NCBI GenBank assembly: GCA_006226265.1
Contig: SBHH01000283.1
Coordinates: 1 to 7,503 of the forward strand
DNA from: Alphaproteobacteria bacterium
GTDB taxonomy: Bacteria > Pseudomonadota > Alphaproteobacteria > Sneathiellales > Sneathiellaceae
Direction of reading: 5' to 3'
Length of the DNA: 7,503 bases
Shown: positions 5,134-7,503 of the stretch, piece by piece
How positions within the stretch are numbered: the stretch's first letter is position 1
Layout of the letters: each line of letters opens with the position of its first letter
Notes under the pieces: generated by a model
Databases searched by the model: none
Told to the model about the DNA's origin: nothing
What the model saw: only the letters and a program-made list of their open reading frames with translations
Made by a program: the position numbers and the translations under genes

Positions 5134-6201
5134 TTATTTGGCACCTGCGCGCCTTGCATATTCCCAAGCGGATTTTGCCAGCGGTTCTATGCGTCCTGCC
5201 GCTATATGAGCTTTTTCGGAGGACGCATTTCCTGCCTTGATCCGTCCCACGATACCTTGGGAGATTCCGGCTAGCCGAAACATGTTGAAGGCGAAATACC
5301 AGTTCAGATCAGGAATCTCTGCACGGCCGGCCGCGTTGCAATAAAGTTCTGTCATTTCCTGCATCGTCGGAATGTTGAGCGCATTGAGATCGGCTCCGGC
5401 CAGGCCTCCGAACAGCTCATCGTTGCGTATCCATTGCATAAGCATATAGCTCAGGTCCGCCAGAGGATCGCCTGTCGTTGACAACTCCCAGTCAAGCACG
5501 GCCTCCACCTTCGGAGCGGTTTTGTGAAACATGATATTATGCAGCTTATAATCACCATGAACAATAGACACCTGTTCCTGGGGCGGAACAGTATCCGGAA
5601 GCCACTCAAGCAGCTTTTCCATTTCCGGAATATCCCGATCCTGGGATGCGCGATATTGCCGCTTCCAGAGCCGGACCTGGCGCTCAAAATAATTCCCCGG
5701 CTTGCCATAGTCCTCAAGCCCGATGTCGAATGGTGAGAAGCGATGCAATTTTGCCAGTGTTTCGACTTGCGATACGAATATTGCGCGTCGGTTTTCACGG
5801 GTGACTTCGGGCAACTGCTGGTTTGTAAATACCCGCCCGTCAATCATGGACATGATATAAAAAGCCGAACCGATGACAGAGCTATCCATACACAGGACAT
5901 ACGGGCGCGGAACCATGAAGTTCTGCTCATGTAATGCAGACATTACCCGGAATTCTCTGTCTACAGCATGGGCTGAGGCCACCAGATTACCCATCGGCTT
6001 GCGGCGCAGAACGTAGGATGCGTTTTTTGTTTTGACTCTGAAAGTAGGGTTCGACTGACCGTCCGCGAATTTCGCTATTTCCAGCGGCCCGCAATATCCT
6101 TTGATATTGTCGCGCATCCAGTTATCCAAGCGGGCCGCATCTACCCCCTCCCGTATTTCCGACGCGGCTTTATCGTCGCTACGTTCGTCTTCTTCCGTCA
6201 T
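5134..6201 (-). CDS. Phosphotransferase family protein (APH fold, ACAD10/11 kinase-domain type)
   Basis: 355 residues from the ATG at 6201. The APH/choline-kinase fold is shown by the nucleotide loop FADGQSNPTF (residues 45-54), strand YVLRRKP (63-69), the Brenner/catalytic motif HGDYKLHN (215-222, with D217 and N222), and the metal-binding LDWELSTTGDP (236-246, D237). The GQSNPT and LDWE..TGDP forms are typical of the kinase-like domain found alone in bacteria and fused to acyl-CoA dehydrogenase in animal ACAD10/11. There it phosphorylates 4-hydroxy acyl groups during hydroxyacid breakdown; whether this protein does so is inference. It is not expected to be an aminoglycoside-resistance enzyme. 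AAGGGA (6216-6211) lies 9 nt before the chosen ATG; an in-frame TTG at 6225 lacks such a site. It shares its strand with the TetR gene, 459 bp downstream of the TetR stop, and faces the hydroxyacyl-CoA dehydrogenase. Confidence 0.9.
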   Translation of the reverse strand: MTEEDERSDDKAASEIREGVDAARLDNWMRDNIKGYCGPLEIAKFADGQSNPTFRVKTKNASYVLRRKPMGNLVASAHAVDREFRVMSALHEQNFMVPRPYVLCMDSSVIGSAFYIMSMIDGRVFTNQQLPEVTRENRRAIFVSQVETLAKLHRFSPFDIGLEDYGKPGNYFERQVRLWKRQYRASQDRDIPEMEKLLEWLPDTVPPQEQVSIVHGDYKLHNIMFHKTAPKVEAVLDWELSTTGDPLADLSYMLMQWIRNDELFGGLAGADLNALNIPTMQEMTELYCNAAGRAEIPDLNWYFAFNMFRLAGISQGIVGRIKAGNASSEKAHIAAGRIEPLAKSAWEYARRAGAK

Positions 6202-6660
6202 ATTGTTAATTCCCTTGTTGTCCAAACCATATGAATTTTAATGCGGAATAAGCGCCGACTATTTAGGCGACACTCTGCCTTTTGACCTGGAGCCGGGCGA
6301 TGCGGCCCCCTGCCCCAGGCTTGAATACCGTCATTTATGATCCGCAGAGCCATATTGGGCATCTCAATCTCGATCATCGAAATTTCCAGTCATGCCGCTT
6401 TGCTGCCGATTTTTTAAAGCGGGTTCGACAGGATCTTTTAAAAAAGCGTTTATCCGATCCAACCACTCCAGTTACCGATCGGAAGGACTAAAATCCCTCT
6501 TCGAACTTCCATGGAGTATAAATCAATAGGTCAACCAATTTATTTATATCCGATCAGAACCGGTGATGCAATATGACCGGGGCGATTTTATAGCTGCACC
6601 GGCTGGAGAGCGGGCACGCTTTCTGTAATATTTATCACTTTATGGGACTGGAACTGTGCC
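6202..6660. other. 459-bp stretch without a convincing gene
   Basis: This stretch lies between the TetR stop and the phosphotransferase start, both on the minus strand, and should carry the phosphotransferase promoter, though no good -35/-10 pair was found. It becomes AT-rich from about 6400. CCGATC occurs at 6454, 6475 (as the palindrome CCGATCGG) and 6550; TCCGATC (6453-6459) and GATCGGA (6477-6483) form a 7-bp inverted repeat. Small frames at 6198-6377 (-) and 6511-6576 (+) have no family resemblance. No mobile-element ends were seen. Confidence 0.65.
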
Positions 6661-7332
6661 TCAGCGCGATGATTTGAGCATGCCGTTGAATAACACATCG
6701 ATGTAGGTTTCACACAAGCCGGACATATATTCATCCGCGGACGCGTCAATATTATGCAGGTCGCGAACAACGGCTTCGAAAACAATGCTCAGATAGCGTG
6801 GAACGCTGATGATGGCGGTAAGATGCTCAACTGGAAGGTCCCGAAGCTCGCCGGACGCAACAGCTTCGTTAATCGTCCGGTCTATTATCGAAACAGAACG
6901 GCGGACATATTGATCCATCAACCACTCAAATCGCTCTCCCCCGACAATTGCTTCATACTGGAATATTCGGCCGTATTCCGGTTCTTTAATCGACGCGTCG
7001 AAAAGAAGCCGGATATGGGTTTTTACCCGTTCGACGGGGGGAAGAGACGTTATCGAAGGATCATTTATCGGGAATACCTCCTTGCGCCTTCGCATAATGT
7101 AATGAATGGTTTCTTCCCAGAGCAGGGCTTTGGACTTGAAATGGTAATGGATCATTGACTGCCGCACACCAACCGCCTTGGCGATCGCAACAGTGGTAAC
7201 GCCATCATATCCGTAGCGGGCAAAAAGCTTTGCGGCGACAGCGAGGAGCTGCTCCCGGGAATCCCTGTCTTGGGCCGCCGCCTTGGTAGGACGGCCGGGG
7301 CCCCTGTTCTCTTTTCTCTTAATCTGCTTCAC
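6661..7332 (-). CDS. TetR/AcrR-family transcriptional regulator
   Basis: 223 residues from the GTG at 7332. A basic leader with GRPTK (13-17) precedes a TetR_N helix-turn-helix at about 25-76: QLLAVAAKLFARYGYDGVTT, then AIAKAVGVRQSMIHYHFKSKALL, whose VRQSMIHYHF (56-65) is the recognition helix. The rest is the all-helical ligand and dimer domain. Such proteins are usually repressors that leave DNA when a small molecule binds; here an acyl-CoA or hydroxyacid ligand is suggested only by the neighbours. The start is uncertain. No ATG exists near the N-terminus. A TTG at 7359 would add nine residues but overlaps the predicted -10 box and directly follows an in-frame stop. The GTG has GAGAGG directly against it, which is too close. 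Its promoter region carries dyads suited to autoregulation and control of the gene beginning near 7472. Confidence 0.9.
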   Translation of the reverse strand: MKQIKRKENRGPGRPTKAAAQDRDSREQLLAVAAKLFARYGYDGVTTVAIAKAVGVRQSMIHYHFKSKALLWEETIHYIMRRRKEVFPINDPSITSLPPVERVKTHIRLLFDASIKEPEYGRIFQYEAIVGGERFEWLMDQYVRRSVSIIDRTINEAVASGELRDLPVEHLTAIISVPRYLSIVFEAVVRDLHNIDASADEYMSGLCETYIDVLFNGMLKSSR

Positions 7333-7347
7333 CCTCTCGTATTTTTG

Positions 7348-7391
7348 TGTCCGTACCAACTATACAAAATACGTCTGGACGGACAAGTCCG
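7348..7391. promoter_or_regulatory. CGGAC half-sites around the TetR promoter (candidate operator)
   Basis: Three related half-sites are present: TGTCCGT (7348-7354), its exact reverse complement ACGGACA (7379-7385), and GTCCG (7387-7391). The last two form CGGAC-AA-GTCCG, a 12-bp dyad (7380-7391) lying on the predicted -35 box. The outer pair brackets the -10 box at a distance of 31 bp, about three helical turns. This arrangement suits repression of the tetR gene by its own product. Confidence 0.4.
7359..7386 (-). promoter_or_regulatory. Candidate promoter of the TetR gene
   Basis: On the minus strand TTGTCC (7386-7381), a 16-nt spacer, then TATAGT (7364-7359). The -10 box is one base from consensus. 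Transcription would begin near 7352, downstream of the TTG start candidate at 7359 and 19-20 nt before the GTG at 7332. Confidence 0.5.
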
Positions 7392-7404
7392 CCTCAAGCA
7401 GAGA

Positions 7405-7490
7405 GGCAAGTATCACATCCTGTGTTTATCGTAAAACACAAAACGGCAAGTATAATCTGAGGCCATTACAAATGATCAGCTTCCGGCAAG
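7405..7490 (+). repeat. GGCAAG motif repeated three times at exact 40-bp intervals
   Basis: GGCAAGTAT occurs at 7405-7413 and again at 7445-7453, and GGCAAG (followed by CTT) at 7485-7490. Starts are exactly 40 bp apart. The first two copies flank the 20-bp palindrome at 7421-7440, and the second merges into TATAAT (7451-7456). They may be binding boxes for a regulator; chance cannot be excluded for the third, shorter copy. Confidence 0.4.
7421..7440. promoter_or_regulatory. 20-bp palindrome TGTGTTT-N6-AAACACA, candidate operator
   Basis: TGTGTTT (7421-7427) and AAACACA (7434-7440) are perfect 7-bp inverted arms around ATCGTA. Size and symmetry suit a dimeric regulator, with the adjacent TetR protein as the obvious candidate. 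It lies in the -35 region of a perfect TATAAT (7451-7456) that could drive the divergent gene starting near 7472, so binding would block that promoter. No second copy was found elsewhere in the window. Confidence 0.55.
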
Positions 7491-7503
7491 CTTTAATGCG
7501 CCA
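7472..7503 (+). CDS. Start of a probable divergent gene, cut by the window edge
   Basis: The ATG at 7472 opens a frame (MISFRQALMR) still open at the window end. TGAGG (7458-7462) lies 9 nt upstream, a good ribosome binding site. The gene would be divergent from tetR, the normal place for a TetR target. If TATAAT (7451-7456) is the -10 box, transcription would begin near 7463, after the TGAGG; then the in-frame ATG at 7496 would be the likelier start. Too little is visible to name a product. Confidence 0.4.
   Translation, partial: MISFRQALMR

Noticed and set aside
5134..6201. Aminoglycoside resistance gene
   Set aside because: The fold is shared, but the GQSNPT and LDWELSTTGDP motifs are those of the ACAD10/11-type group and the neighbours are acyl-CoA type; nothing supports drug resistance.
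6202..6225. In-frame TTG as an upstream start for the phosphotransferase
   Set aside because: The ATG at 6201 has AAGGGA at 9 nt spacing, while the TTG has no ribosome binding site and adds only eight non-conserved residues.
6198..6377. Minus-strand 59-residue frame whose TGA overlaps the phosphotransferase ATG (ATGA)
   Set aside because: The overlap would suggest translational coupling and a weak GGAA precedes its ATG, but the translation has no recognisable fold, is rich in Arg/Pro from the GC-rich patch, and has no support beyond being open.
6511..6576. Plus-strand 21-residue frame in the AT-rich gap
   Set aside because: There is no ribosome binding site and no promoter, and it is too short to judge; most likely chance.

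Overview
The window reads as a moderately GC-rich Gram-negative chromosome, most likely an alphaproteobacterium. This is inferred from the style of the histidine kinase, a periplasmic cyclophilin with a signal peptide, a tRNA-Lys with an encoded CCA end, an MlaC-type periplasmic lipid-binding protein, and an acyl-CoA-type SDR/phosphotransferase/TetR cluster. Genus cannot be told from the sequence alone. No insertion sequence, integrase, CRISPR array or rRNA was seen.

Left part (1-2480). The window opens inside a sensor histidine kinase gene (C-terminal end only). It is followed by a stand-alone SDR oxidoreductase whose ribosome binding site lies inside a perfect 11-bp inverted repeat. A strong bidirectional terminator with a UUCG loop separates this SDR from a convergent exported peptidyl-prolyl isomerase. 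A tRNA-Lys(UUU) gene and two short palindromes follow.

Middle (2486-4230). A minus-strand gene encodes an exported protein that joins an MlaC/Ttg2D-like phospholipid-binding domain to a Sel1-repeat tail. It has a good sigma-70-like promoter. The 401-bp stretch upstream holds that promoter, a hairpin, the promoter of the next gene and at most one doubtful small ORF.

Right part (4231-7503). The genes here are a type II 3-hydroxyacyl-CoA dehydrogenase-like SDR (plus strand), an ACAD10/11-type phosphotransferase (minus) and a TetR regulator (minus). The first few codons of a probable divergent gene lie at the right edge. Together they look like a small regulated acyl-CoA or hydroxyacid catabolism cluster. 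The 110 bp between the TetR gene and the divergent start is dense in signals: a promoter overlapping CGGAC half-sites, a 20-bp palindrome, and a GGCAAG motif recurring at exact 40-bp intervals.

No wholly new system can be proven from this sequence. The best leads are the SD-sequestering inverted repeat before the first SDR, the MlaC-Sel1 fusion, and the regulatory region at the right edge.
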